64,000 nt of DNA from Telopea speciosissima (taxonomy: Eukaryota; Streptophyta; Magnoliopsida; Proteales; Proteaceae), in contig NC_057926.1 of assembly GCF_018873765.1 (NCBI RefSeq), positions 34,332,946 through 34,396,945 on the forward strand, given 5' to 3'. Of the stretch, positions 1-11,433 are shown piece after piece (positions within the stretch are counted from its first letter, which is position 1; each line of letters opens with the position of its first letter). The notes below the pieces were generated by a model. It ran no database searches, was not told the origin of the DNA, and was given only the letters and a program-made list of their open reading frames with translations. The position numbers and the translations under genes were made by a program.

Positions 1-91
1 TGAAGCCACCAAGGTATTGAGTGACAATGGGTCTTCCACAAAGGCACTATCCGATGTTGCACACATATGGAAGAGCTGCAAGACCATTTAA
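1..91 (+). CDS. 3' end of a UGT72B-type UDP-glycosyltransferase gene (cut by window edge)
   Basis: The window opens inside a coding frame (first full codon at 2) that encodes the last 29 residues and stop (TAA, 89-91) of a family 1 plant UDP-glycosyltransferase. The translated tail ends HIWKSCKTI and matches the C-termini of the two complete copies at 19638-21059 and 27375-28796 almost residue for residue. The donor- and acceptor-binding parts lie outside the window, so nothing can be said about activity. By homology it would glucosylate a small phenolic from UDP-glucose in the cytosol. Gene or pseudogene cannot be decided here. Confidence 0.85.
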   Translation, partial: EATKVLSDNGSSTKALSDVAHIWKSCKTI

Positions 92-625
92 GAATGTTTG
101 TGGGCGCATGTTCTCTGTCTGGGAGTGCATCAGGGCACAGCGCACAGACACATTAGGCAAGATAAGGCGAAAGTTTTGGCATTCACCCGGGGGGGGGTTT
201 GTCATTTCCCCCACCCCGCTGCAGAGAACTTTATCCCATGTTTTCCATATTTCGTTTTTTCATGTGTTGTAAGAAAAGGTAAGATATGATGGTGAAAATC
301 ATCCAACAATAATGAGTGAGAAAAGAAATATTTTAAAAATAAAAAGTGGACCGGAGAAGATTTTTTTTTTCTTTTTTGGGTAATGGAGAAGACTTTGTTT
401 GTTTGGTAGGTTTTGTTGAGCACGTGCAAGCTTGCAATAATGGGAAGACTGATGGATTTTAGTCGATACTTGGTTGGATAGGAGTCATCAATCATACACC
501 AATTACGTACGATCTTCACGTGAAAGGCATTTTGTACTAAAGAACAATTATACTGGCTCAGACATGGAGTGTGAAATCACCATTACACCTTTCCTAATCA
601 ATGCCCATGCTTTCTGTCATGGGGA
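92..625 (+). repeat. Duplicated 3' flank of the UGT gene, with a ~140-bp insert
   Basis: After the stop codon this stretch can be aligned by eye with 21060-21485, the flank of the second UGT. Shared blocks include TGGTGAAAATC near 290, TGGTAGGTTTTGTTGAGCAC near 404, and a segment around 595-620. The duplication unit was therefore larger than the gene. A block at about 97-238, including a G9 run, is missing from the other copy and looks like a small insertion in this one. Confidence 0.7.
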
Positions 626-874
626 TTTCAAATCAATTTGACTCCTCTGTTTTCGTCGGTCCCTATTGTCGTATGTGTCCCACACACAAGCAAGGCAGAA
701 TGTACTGCCTTGCCCCTGTCCAAGTGTCTTGTCCGAATCGAGGTAAGACAGTATTTTTCACCGCACTTGTATATAGAGATACACGGTAATAGCAGACAGG
801 CGGAAGTAAAAGAGTCGAGAGTGAGTCCAAACCGATAACCTATCCAACTAATATTTAAATAAGATAAAAAATAA
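626..874. other. Intergenic, nothing recognised
   Basis: AT-rich towards the right end. Short open frames here have no family features. The stretch lies between the duplicated UGT flank and the left terminal inverted repeat of the next element. Confidence 0.5.
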
Positions 875-2572
875 TAAAAGTAAACTACTAGTTGGACACC
901 CCCTGTACTAAAGCCATTTTACTTAGACTCCCCAAAATTTAAAACAATTATTTGAACACCCCTTACACTTTATCATGTCTTTCAAGTAACCCTTCCATTA
1001 GTGAATCACCGTTTGCTTGGCTTAAATATTTTTTAAATATCTAAACTATCCTTAAAGGGTGCTGAAGTGACAAATTTACCCCCTTCTCTTCCTCCTCCTT
1101 CTCCCTCTTGCAACCAAAAAGTTTCAAAAACCATTAGGGCATCCTCGAAGATGAAGCCCGAAAGGTGGAATCGGCCCTTCTTCGTCTGCTTCTTCTTCAA
1201 CGCGAGGGCAGAGTTATGGATCTAACAACAACAAACGCGAATCTATTCCCCAACGATAAGATCTTTAAGATCTGCAAGTTGAACAACCCATCTAAACCGA
1301 TTACCGTATAGATCACCAAGAAAAAAAGGGGAACTTTCAGACATCTAAAGAGACTGAAGAAAAACCAGATAAAAGAAAAAAAATTTCTTCTTCCTTTTCG
1401 ATCTACAAAAACATGATAAGAAATTATCCCCGATCCAAAGTTACGATTTTTCTTCAAGAAATCTGAGAGAAAAAAAAAATTTAACTACTCAGATTTGTCA
1501 CGAGAAAACCCTAAAAATTCTAAAAAGGACAGAAAAGAAAAAGAAGAAGAAATCAACAGTGAAGGAAGCGGACCGAGAGTTCAACTATCTCCGGTGTAGA
1601 CGATCATCGATAAAGGTTGCGATCACTTCAACTATAGTTCTTTCTTTTCTTAGATCTACTAAATCAACTAAAACAATCTTTCTTCTCGGGTATATTGCAG
1701 GGAAAGTGCAGCCATTCCGTCTAGGTTCAATTCTTTCTTTCTCCAGCACTTTTTAGGGTTTTTTCCGTTCCTCTTCTTCTCGTTTTCAGTTGATTCTCCT
1801 ATTTTCCTCTTTGTTAGAGGTCCCAGGTTGTTTAAGGGTGTGGGATTATGAACTTGTTAAAGTACGATTTGTTGATGTTGTTAAAATCTATTCTAAGTCA
1901 ATGAAGTGGAAATTGGTCCGACAAACAGGATTGAGGAAGCGACAGTGTCAATGTGACTATTTAGGATGTAAAATTCAGATTTTAGATTTCAATATCACTT
2001 TTAGGGTCCTGTAATGAAAGAGAAAGATTTCAAGTCTCATGCTTTAGGGAACTGAATTAATTTTAGGCATTTCATTGTACCTTATGGGTCTATTGTTCCT
2101 CTGTTAATGATATGCATTTCCATCATAATTTGTAATAGTTGTTTTGTTGCTAGTAGTAGAAGCATTCATTGATTTTCTATAGTCTTTTATGATATTAGAA
2201 ATCTGGTTTCAATTACAAAGCATTGGAAGGTTTTAATGGATCTTGGGTACTCGCTTTCCTTCAGAAGCTTAAGCTCATGCTTTTGGAACTGTTTGGAGCT
2301 TCGCTGCTTCTCGTTGTCCTCCGTTGTGGGTTGCAGCAGGAAGAAGAATTAGAAGATGAAGATGAAGAAGGGTAAGTAGGTCATTTAACTTCATAAGGGT
2401 AAAATGGAAAAGTTGGACATTTAACTTCATAAGGGTAAAATGGATTTTTCCATTCAATCAATAACTGCAGACTAACACCGTCAAGTTTCGGGGGGTGTTA
2501 AGTAATTGTTTCAAATGTTGGTAATCATAAGCAAAATGGCCATAGTACAGGAGGTGTCCAAGTAATTTTTTC
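875..2572. mobile_element. MULE-like TIR element, 1.7 kb, non-autonomous
   Basis: The ends form long imperfect terminal inverted repeats. GGACACCCCCTGTACTA at about 894 pairs with its complement near 2545-2560, and similarity runs inward about 90 bp through a motif with AAACAATTA. The 9-mer AAAAAATAA sits directly outside both ends (866-874 and 2573-2581), the right length for a Mutator-type target duplication, although it is low-complexity. The interior has no transposase. It holds pyrimidine-rich, leader-like sequence and a motif AAACCCTAAAAA, which could be captured gene sequence of unknown origin. Confidence 0.6.
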
Positions 2573-2734
2573 AAAAAATAAATAAATTAAACCAAGTATT
2601 TTTTGTTACCTAAAATGCATTAATAATCATTAATGCATGATTCTAATGTGATAACCATGAGATTAGCTGTGTGAAATACCTAAAAGAACAAGCAGCATTC
2701 TTTTCTCCCTATTTTTTATTTACATTTTGAAAAA

Positions 2735-2915
2735 TATATGAGAAAAGTTTCTTTGAACATAAGGCTCCTACACCTCATGTTCAGAAAGACTTTTCCCATG
2801 TACTATTCATGCCTTTCTCTTCTTCTCATTTGAGGTGGCACCAACACATGTGAAAAACAAACGATCAATCTCCCGTCCCTCTATCTTCTCTCTTTCGAGG
2901 TGAGACCAACAATAC
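2735..2915. repeat. Dispersed repeat with inverted ends, copy 1
   Basis: This block is shared with 25255-25405 and in part with the sequences flanking the MITE at 23287-23708. Landmarks are CATGTTCAGAAAGACTTTTC, a TTTCTCTTCTTCTC run, and CACATGTGAAAAACAAA. Just left of it, GAGAAAAGTTTCTTTGAACAT forms an imperfect inverted repeat with the first landmark, so this may be the end of a TIR element. No coding capacity. Confidence 0.5.
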
Positions 2916-2922
2916 AAAAACA

Positions 2923-3035
2923 AACTTGTATGAAGCTGTGGATAAGGCAAGTTTATATCTGGATACTATTAAAGCGTAAATAGAGGCAACAGACATGGAC
3001 AATGATTTATTCAATCAAGAGGCGGACGCAAAAGC
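2923..3035 (+). mobile_element. LINE fragment, left part (split by Copia-A)
   Basis: Translation in one frame, with a single stop, gives a charged segment (YEAVDKASLYLDTIKA, then IEATDMDNDLFNQEADAKA). It resembles the linker between endonuclease and reverse transcriptase of plant L1-type LINEs. The frame resumes at 16307 on the far side of Copia-A, where LINE reverse-transcriptase sequence follows. The 5' part with the endonuclease is absent. Confidence 0.5.
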
Positions 3036-3707
3036 TGTTGGGTTTGGTGGTTTTTATCTAGATCGGTTAAAGGTTCGGTTCAATAGTCTAGATGGGCTAA
3101 TGGAGAAGATAGAGCATTTGATGGTATTGGGCCATGATGGATCCAAGTCCATGTGTGCAAGTGCCAAATGAGTGGGTCACTTGGGGTTGTGTGTGTAGTA
3201 GATTTTCTCTACCATGAGAAGAAGAAAGAGAATGAGTGGTTGCTTGCAAGAATGGATCTTCCAAATAAGTAAAAGAGCTGGAGTCTTTCAAGTGTTGGAG
3301 GTTTCCAATGAGGTGGAGTCTTCCAAAGAGGTGAAGTCTTCAAATGAAGGAGTTGGGTCTTCAACTATGTTGGAACTTCCAAGAAAGTGAAAGTGGTTCT
3401 AGTGATTGAAGACATTATGCTTAGTGGAGTCTTTTAAGAGTCTCTTTGGAAGAAGTATGAGTGAGCTTTCTCTAAGGAGAGAGAAAGTCAAATCTTGTTA
3501 AACAAGCATTCAGGAGATAGAAAATGAGTCTTGCTCAACAAGGTAGAAGAGGAGACGGAGTTAGTGGGTTTTCTCTAAAGAGAGAGAAAACCACTAAGTT
3601 GTGATGAGCCTTATAAAAGAGAGATGTCTCTTCCAAAGTGAGGCTAGTGTTGATCCAAGTGAAGAGCCAAAATGTGATGATCCAAGTGAGAGTCCAAGAG
3701 GTACAAT
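3036..3707 (+). repeat. Copia-A 5' LTR, first part
   Basis: Begins TGTTGGGTTTGGTGG and matches 15307-15980 of the 3' LTR nearly base for base. It carries repeated purine-rich GGAGTCTTC/AAGAGGTG modules. It is cut at 3703-3707 (ACAAT), the target site of the nested LARD. The rest of this LTR resumes at 14471. Confidence 0.85.
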
Positions 3708-6700
3708 TGTTACACCCGCACCCCAAATATAGCCTTATACCCCGGGGTAGTTCAGACCTTTACCAAAGACAATGTCACAGTGGCACTGGCCAACATTTGT
3801 AACCTTAGACTTAAAATATTATTATAACTATTCCCTTGAAGATCTGAAAGTGTGGGTCCAAGCCCTGCAACTTTTCTTGAAGTTTGGGCCTTGACAGCAA
3901 CATCGAAGTCATGAACGGACTCACTCGAACTAAATCTGCTCGAGGATCCACCCGTACTGTTACTTACCCTTTTGGTAATTTCTCCTGTGAAACCCACTTC
4001 CTCATGTCCCGAACACCTTGATTTGACCTTTGAGCCATGTGGACCCCTACCCTTACCATTGATTTGTTGAGTGGACTATGAAAATGGGCCCATAAGGCCT
4101 AACTTAGGTGAATAATGGATTTTATACACCCTACCCTAAACTAACCAAGCCTTAGAGGACAATTAAGTCCTATGGACTTAGACTCAACCCCAAACAAGAC
4201 CCAACTAATTAATTGGACCAAATGGTTATGACATGGGCCAAACATGCCGCAAGACCTAAATCAAAACCCATTTAAAACCTAAGGGATTAAAATGTATTCT
4301 AAGGACCCCTAGCCAAACACAACCTAAGGCCCCTTCTACCCCTTAAAGATAAGAAATCCCTCCCATTCACTTATCTCCCCCCCTCCAAGCCAAATAGTGG
4401 AGGAGAAGACACAAGAGAAGAAGGAGGAGGAGGAAGGAAAGGGAAGAAGTAGAAGTGGAAGAGGAATGAGAGGGGAAGGGAAGAAGATGGGAGCCATGCC
4501 AAGATGGCTGGCTGCCCCACATCTCCTCCCCCAAGCTGACTGGCCAAGGAAGAAGAGAAAGAGGAGAAGAGGTGGAAAGGAAGGGAGGAGGTCAAGAGGG
4601 CTCACGTAGCCTTGTCCTTGCTGCCTCCATTGAAGGTAAGACTCCAAACTTGGTACTCCCCCATTCTCATCTCTGTTTTTGTAGATTTTCTTGAGCTTGG
4701 GCTGACCTAGGGTTTCATTTGGGACTCAAGGTGGAGCTCGGTCCCTAGTTGGAGCTCTAATGGAGCTGACCTAGACCTGGTTTGACCTCCCATGAACAGC
4801 ATTTGCAGCCATTGCTGCTAAGCTTTGGTTTTAGACTTTGAAACCCTACCCTTGAACCAAATTGAGACCAATCCTTGTGAGATCTTCGATCCATGGGTTA
4901 AACCTAAGCTCTAGTGACTGTAGGAAGGCTTAGACACCCCTCCCCTAACCTTGAGAGCTAAGGGCTCTCCAAGCTTCAAACTGGGGCAAAAGCCCTTTGA
5001 AATCTCAGACTAGATTGCCGACGGATGCACGACCGGATCAATCCATCGTGGTACCGTTCGTAAGCCTGCCCAGTGTAAACCCTGTGAAATGACCTGAATG
5101 GATGAACAAATGGACTCAAGTCTGTTGCATCCACCCGAGTCTAGTTGCTCTCGGATCTATCTCAGGGATCGAACGGATGCAGGGGCGGACTCAAGAAGCA
5201 CATCCGCCCGTTGATCCGCTCCCTTTCTGGTGTGATTCAGGTGTCGAACGGATGCACGATCGGATCCAAGTAAGATGTTCCGCTCGTGGGTCCGCTCGCT
5301 CTATTTTTACCTTTTGGCCTGAACGGAGTCAGGGACGGATTCACCTCTGTTGAGACTGTACGTGAGTCCGCTCGTGCTGTCTTGGTTGAAACTTGATTTT
5401 AACCTTGAGGGTTTAGCATGGGACCCTTCTTTACCTGTTTTAATGGTTTCTTTTGTATGTCTAGGCTGGTGCACCGGTGAAATTCATGTAAACCACGCCG
5501 GATGGCACCCGATGCTCGGGGAGATTCATGTCAATCACGCCGGGTGACACCCGAGTTCGGTGAGTGGGTTCTGGGTGACTTTGTTGGGTTTGAATATACA
5601 TATAATATACAAAACTTAAGCATGTTATTATATAATTATAAGCATTGCGCACATTGTATTGTTATTCAACTGTGTACTGTTGTGGATGTGATAGCATGCT
5701 CACCATTGTATTGGGCTACGATGCCGGGTGTGCCGGTACCGAAATCCCAAATTTAATTAATTATGAAAACTGTTATATGCCGTCTTGGTCTGTATGTGCC
5801 GTGCTGTGTTGGTACCCGGGTACTAAATGGAATGGGACATTGATGCACCCGGAATACCTCTTGAGACGATAGAAACTGCATGTAGCGTATCTGTGGCTAG
5901 GATGCTTGCTCCCTTATGCTACGACCCTTGCCAACAGGGGTTTACGTGTTGGATAGTCCGAGCACCTGATGGTTGTGGAGGCGGGAGAGGCCAGGTCAGG
6001 GGTAGTGATGGCTATCAGGGTCTACCACTGGATGGTCATGATGGCTTCTACCGGCGTAGGTCCCCTAGTGATAATTGAGGTTTCACTGGGGCGATAGGAT
6101 AAGTGACCCTCAGTGTCTCCAGAGTTATCACAGTAGCATCCACTTGACCGAAAGAATTGTGTGTGTTAGGTGGAAAATGAATATAATATTAGCATGCATC
6201 ATTCTGTTTGATATTGATTGTGTGATGTATGCGCATTCCCCATTGCTCTCTCACTAGCTAGTGTAGTTAACCCCGTTGTACAACCCTTTTTAGTTTATAT
6301 ACAGATAACCTCTTGACGAGCACCGTTGGATGTGAATCAAGTGGAGCCGGTGACTGTGACTTGGATGTAGATGTACACCTAAGTGTGTGGTGTCTTAGGG
6401 GTAATTAATTATTATTTAATATCTGTATTCGTTCCACAACCATGTATAAACTATATGATTAATTATAGGAGAGATCGATTGGTTACAAACATTGATATTG
6501 TATAATGTGTTATCATTAGAGAACCGATGCTCTATAATTCCCCATGATTTAATTTAATTTCACTTTCGCTAACTCTCTAATTGGAACGATTTATTCCATT
6601 TTGGTACGTACCTTTCTGTCGTCATAATGTGATGACAGGGTGGACTGTGGCTCGGGACACTGTATCTGTGATCCTGGTGGGTGTTGGGATGATGAGTGAT

Positions 6701-6757
6701 TGTCCTAGTCATACCCCTATGTGGCAAAATATCTTACATCGGGATAGGGGTGTGACA
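3708..6757 (+). repeat. LARD 5' LTR
   Basis: Starts TGTTACACCCGCACCCC and ends GGGGTGTGACA. Inside are a GA-rich block (about 4395-4600), the degenerate GAACGGA/TCCGCTC modules (about 5005-5375) and a segment near 5460-6120. Open frames here are short, overlap on both strands and track base composition; I do not regard them as genes. Confidence 0.88.
5005..5375. repeat. Degenerate tandem GAACGGA...TCCGCTC modules in the 5' LTR
   Basis: About five units of 65-85 bp share the pattern GAACGGATGCA, then CGGAYYCA, then TCCGCYCGT and a second TCCGCTC. In one unit GGGCGGA and TCCGCCC form a perfect 7-bp stem around an 11-nt spacer (near 5185-5210). The equivalent stretch is in the 3' LTR at about 12725-13095. 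Related words occur near 3913-3950 and in the interior at 9605-9850. Function unknown. Confidence 0.55.
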
Positions 6758-7548
6758 GAGTGGTATCAGAATAATGATGCTCTGCATCGACCACAGTCCA
6801 ATGTAACCTCTTGATTTACTCTCCACAAATTAGGTTCTAAATTAAAAATCTCAAGAACATAAATGGTTGTGTGCAGACATAGGGAGAAGACTGATTGCGG
6901 TGAAACAAAAATCTATAAAATAATAGGCAATATGGAACCTAGGGCTTAAAACATAGGCTAACAAATTACAAACTATGTAATTGTTTGATTGAGTTTAAGT
7001 AAGTAATAGATGGGTAATCGTGTACAAAGATCCATAGTGAATAATAATGAATTAAATACAACCAAACCACAATTAGGGACAATGATCTAAAAGAGGGAGT
7101 TAAATATAGATATATGTATATATATATATATACATAAAGCTAAATACAACTATTCCAATGATCCCAAATCTTTCTGAGGGCAACTATGTCCTTCACAATT
7201 TGATACCTGTGATTCTATCCTGCCTAATCCAATTTTTTTTCAAATCCAACCATGAATGTATCGAATTTCTGTTTGGGCATACCTGTGCCCTCTCCAACCT
7301 AAAATACCAAGTTTCACCTGTCCGACCCAAAACGCCTGATGTTAACCACACAAGATCAATATATACATTCATTAATTCTAAAAATTCCCAGATTGTTCAA
7401 ACTAACTGATCAAAAGGAAGAAAAGAGAAATGCAAGAGAACTAAAGGCAAAGCAAATAAAAAAATGGTTCCACAAACTGTCCACCATAGGGCAAGAGACT
7501 AAAAGAACAGATAAAACAACTTCAGAGAACTGCTGGAGGAGAACTGGG
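6758..7548 (+). other. LARD interior, 5' leader with primer-binding site
   Basis: GAG then TGGTATCAGA (6761-6770) follows the LTR end directly, as expected for a tRNA-Met-primed element. The rest is AT-rich with a TA microsatellite at about 7108-7132 and no credible gag. Confidence 0.6.
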
Positions 7549-8688
7549 CTAGTCATCTGCACCGTCGCCACCACCACGACCAAGGAAGGCATTGATGTCA
7601 TCTACTCCTTGCTCTATGGCCGTAAGATGCCAAGCTTGGGCATTGAGTTGCTTCTTGACTCCATCAAAGCCATCCACCACCCTCAGGCTCAATCTCTTGA
7701 TGGCCATCGACACATCACTTCCTCCCTTTGGTACGCCTGAAGGCCCTGCTGCAGATGGTCCAGAACCCATGAACTCGGGATCATCATCACTGTCATCCTC
7801 ATCATCATCTCTGACCCCTCTACCCTCTCCGTACTGAACTTGCTCCCCTGCACTGTCATAATCATGGTACAAGTTCATCTTTTGTAATGCATCAAACCCA
7901 ATAGGCCCCTCAGTGCTTGATTCTTTGGGTTCATGGTCCAAATCAACCTCGAAGCATAAGAAAATTCAAGTGAGTAGCCGACCATAAGGCAGAGTGTGGT
8001 TGCGGTCAGGATTCATTACAGAGCGGGCCATGTGCTTCATGATCACGTAGGGAAGGAAAATACGATGGCCAGTGTATAGAGAGTGAGCCAAGACTGCAGA
8101 CATCAAAGGAGGATGAGTGCTGAGTGCTTTAGAGGGAGCCAGATTAGTCTTGGCAATGAATACGAGAACCTGCTGAGAAGGAGGAAATTTGGAGAGGTCT
8201 TCATTCTCCTCATCTCTGTTATTTGTCAGAACCCCAAATAACTTCTTACTTTCCTCTGGGTGCAGGCATTTGTCTGGATGACTGCCTGGAGGATAGTAAA
8301 CATTTTTTCTCTCTGCTGAGACATCGAGGATAATTCCCAACTCATCAGTAGTAAAGCTAATGGCAACCCCTTTCACAAGGGAAGTCAGCCTGAGGTCATC
8401 ATCGTCCCCCTCGGTCAACAATAGATTAGAGTAAAACTCTCTGACCAAGGTAGGGTAATAAAGCTTGGGCAGAATCAACATGTTGCCCCACTCTAGCTTC
8501 TCGAACCTAGTCCCCACCTTGTAGGCCAATAACTCCTCCACTGTCACATCCCTCTCCACAAGAATTCTTCTGTTAAAGAGGTGCTCCCAGAAAATCCCCT
8601 CGGTCCTTTCAGAAGTAAATTGATGTACATTTTAGGTGGTAGAGATGGTAGGCACAATGGAAAGGTTCCTTTTCCTCTTGGGAGCCAT
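7549..8688 (-). pseudogene. Antisense ORF of putative plant transposon protein type, two in-frame stops
   Basis: On the strand opposite to the LARD, one frame runs 380 codons from ATG at 8688 (MAPKRKRN start) to a TGA just before 7549. It is interrupted by TAA at about 8632-8634 and TGA at 7966-7968. Motifs include YPTLVREFYSNL, VKGVAISFTTDELG, LPYGRLLT then IFLCFEVDL, and an acidic DDDEDDSDDD stretch before a C-terminal helix. From memory, this pattern fits the 'putative plant transposon protein' family found in Tat/Ogre-like and other plant retroelements. Its biochemical role is not known to me. Both stops can be explained by single C-to-T changes (CAA or CGA codons). The continuity of the frame suggests it once encoded protein. 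Confidence 0.7.
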
Positions 8689-11423
8689 GACTAGTTACCT
8701 ACATACAAAGCACCACTAAGGGAAATAGTAAAGGTAAGCCAAATTGGAAAAATGGCATATGACTGGCAGTTAGGATTAGAGAAGTGAAATGCTTAAGTGA
8801 TAAGGGAATGGTTTGAAGGGAGGACTATACATGATGATGAAAGTCAAAAAGAAATAATTATGTATGTGTTATAGGATGTGGATATCATTGGGGACAAGCT
8901 AGGGATAAAGGGAAGGACACAAGAACAAATTTACTTGAGGAAAAAGGGAAATAAATACAAGGAACTTACTAGCAATCACATGAAGAGAAAATGTACTTAA
9001 AGATATATCAAGGAAATGAATTGGTGAAGTTTAGATGCATACAATGGATTAAGCATGGACTTGGTGGGTTTTTTTCCCAAAGCATGAAGGGATTGAAGAG
9101 TTTATCCAATCAAGCCTAGGACTAATCCAAGTCAATTAACTAAACATAGTAATTAGCAATCTCTAAAATGCTTGTAAAGGATGCAATAAGCAAGTAAGAA
9201 GCCGCTCCTATAGTGTCATTAATCAATTGAGCATAATTCAAATCCAAAAATCATAGCCTAGATCAATTTTGGCATGGACTTGGTGTACATGACCATGAAA
9301 GTGCAAACAAAATCAAGACATGATCATACTTGGAATAATTCATCACAAATCCAAGAAGAAATGAAAGAGAAGATGAAGAGACACAAGTAAAATCTTACTG
9401 TGAGAAGAAAAGAGAATAGAAAAGAGATTAGAGAAGAGAAATCCTACCCTGATTAAGTGGGGGGTGATCTTTGAGGCTTGAAATTGTAAGAGATCCACTC
9501 AAGGAAACCTTGTGGAGCCTTTCTTTCCCTCCTGCGGTTATGTTTTCCCTGGAGCGAAAAGTGAGTTTTAATCTCACAGCTCTGTTTCTGTTAAAATTCC
9601 GTGAAAGAACGAATGAACGGAATCACTTATCGTGACTCCGCTTGCCAATCCGCCCCGCACAAATTTGAAAAAAAATTATCATTTTAAAGCTGAGCGAATC
9701 AACGAATGGATCCACATCCATAAGTCCGTCAGTAGATCCGTTCGATTCAAATTCCCTCGGCCGTTTGACATTCTGAGAACGGACAAACGAACGGATTTAT
9801 ATTCCTCATCTACCCATTAATCTGCTCTCCCTATCCCCGCGAAGGAACCACGAATAGAACCAAAGCATTGATACCGCTAGTGAGTCTGCCCGACTTCTTT
9901 TAGTATATTGAGCCTAGATTTTTGGAGACCTTTTGACCACACCCATGCGTGTTGATTGTGTGCCTATATCCTAGATTTGGACACCCCTGTGTGTGACCCA
10001 TTTGTGGGGGCCACCTAAGTCTAATTAATACCCTTAATTGAAATGGGGCTAAGACTTGCACCCGACCGGGCCAACCAATAAGAGATGGCAAGCATTAATG
10101 ACTGTCGTGACCCCCCTCTTACCTAAAAGGGAGGAGAGTTATTCTTGGGGATGGAGATCCTCAGACCTTGTGAATTGAAAGACTCAAACCTTATGGATAG
10201 GAAGCCTAAACCTGTGGGTAGTTATTAAGAAAGGAAAATAATAGGTTGGGTTGGACTGATTCATCCGAATGAGCCATAAAAGCCACGTGGTTTGGAGGTC
10301 ATTCATGACACCTTAAGCTAGTGACGACTCTATTTGTACTTTACTTGGTTCATCCAAACCTTGTTTAGACTCATAGAGGGAGCCCTACACCTTGAGTTGA
10401 CCCTCCAAAAAGACTTAGCAAATCGTACCCGAGGACTTTTGTTCTTATAGATTAACCTAAATGAGAGATATGTCCATAGGAATATGGATGTAAGTCTTGA
10501 AATCTTGCCTATGTCTTAGTGTGATATATATGTATATATATATATATACGCCCCTCAAGACCTTAGACTTGTGTGACTAGAGTGATTCTCTGGTACTACG
10601 AGTACAATTTTACCTTAGCCTTACTGTGATTACTTAGTTGAGCCCAGACCCTTGGTCATGTTGGTCACGGGATAATATTTAATGAATTTAGCAATGACTG
10701 GGTAAACTAAATTTTAAAACTTATTAAAATGTTTTGGCTTAGATCAAAATTATTGGAGGTTGTCTGGCTCTCGAAAGAGAACCATAATAGACTTTTTCCT
10801 GTAAAGTAACTGTGTGGTAGGTTTGAAAGTTTTGAAGGCTGAAACTGAAGGATGTACCAAGACCTTCTCTAACGATAGATATGAACAGGGTAATGGATCA
10901 CCAAATGCATTCCCTCCGTACTGGGAGTGAACAATAGGAGATTCCATCAATATTCCTAATCATTCTAAAGTTGGGTAAGGTAATGAGATAACCAGAAGTG
11001 AAAGCATCCAGGATGTGAACCCTATGTTTGGGACTGAACAGGTTAAGCCCTGTAACCCAAGAGTGACCAGAGTAGTAAAGGTCAGAATAGTGCTTTACAC
11101 ACTAAACTAAGCTACCTGGAACAGAAAGTTCCCTAGGTTTTCCAGATCAAGTGATACCTCTCTGACCTACTGATATGTTAAGATCACCGGCTCTAAAATT
11201 TATTGTAGTCAGGGTTATTTTGGACCACACCCCTGTGGTGATGTGATCTTATAAGGAGAAAGGAATGGTAGAATCAGACTTGTTGTGTCATGCAGGCACT
11301 GCCTCATCTTGACCCGACCTTGACTTAGTCCAGGTAGTGGACAATTAGAAGTGATGTTACTTAACAAAGCCCTTACCTTTGATGATCGGGTTGCCCCAAA
11401 TTTCAGGGACAATTTTTAATAAC
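8689..11423. other. LARD interior, non-coding
   Basis: There is no long open frame and no reverse-transcriptase motif on either strand. The stretch holds AG-rich sequence (8700-9450), a block of GAACGGA/TCCG words (9605-9850), a TA microsatellite (about 10522-10550), and, just before the polypurine tract, a segment near 11380-11410 resembling the extreme 3' end of a chromovirus pol. Confidence 0.6.
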
Positions 11424-11433
11424 GTTGGGGGGA
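11424..11433 (+). other. LARD polypurine tract
   Basis: GTTGGGGGGA sits directly left of the 3' LTR start, where plus-strand synthesis would be primed. Its strand fixes the element's orientation as +. Confidence 0.75.

Noticed and set aside
4336-4647. Overlapping open frames on both strands in a GA/CT-rich block, repeated at 12062-12357
   Set aside because: They are in LTR sequence and low-complexity; both strands are open in several frames because purine-rich DNA has few stops.
5102-6257. Chain of short plus-strand frames in the LARD LTR
   Set aside because: The matching region of the other LTR carries different frame lengths, so reading frames are not conserved.
7108-7135. TATATA stretches here and at 10522-10550 as promoters
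   Set aside because: Simple TA microsatellites inside the LARD interior with no gene downstream.
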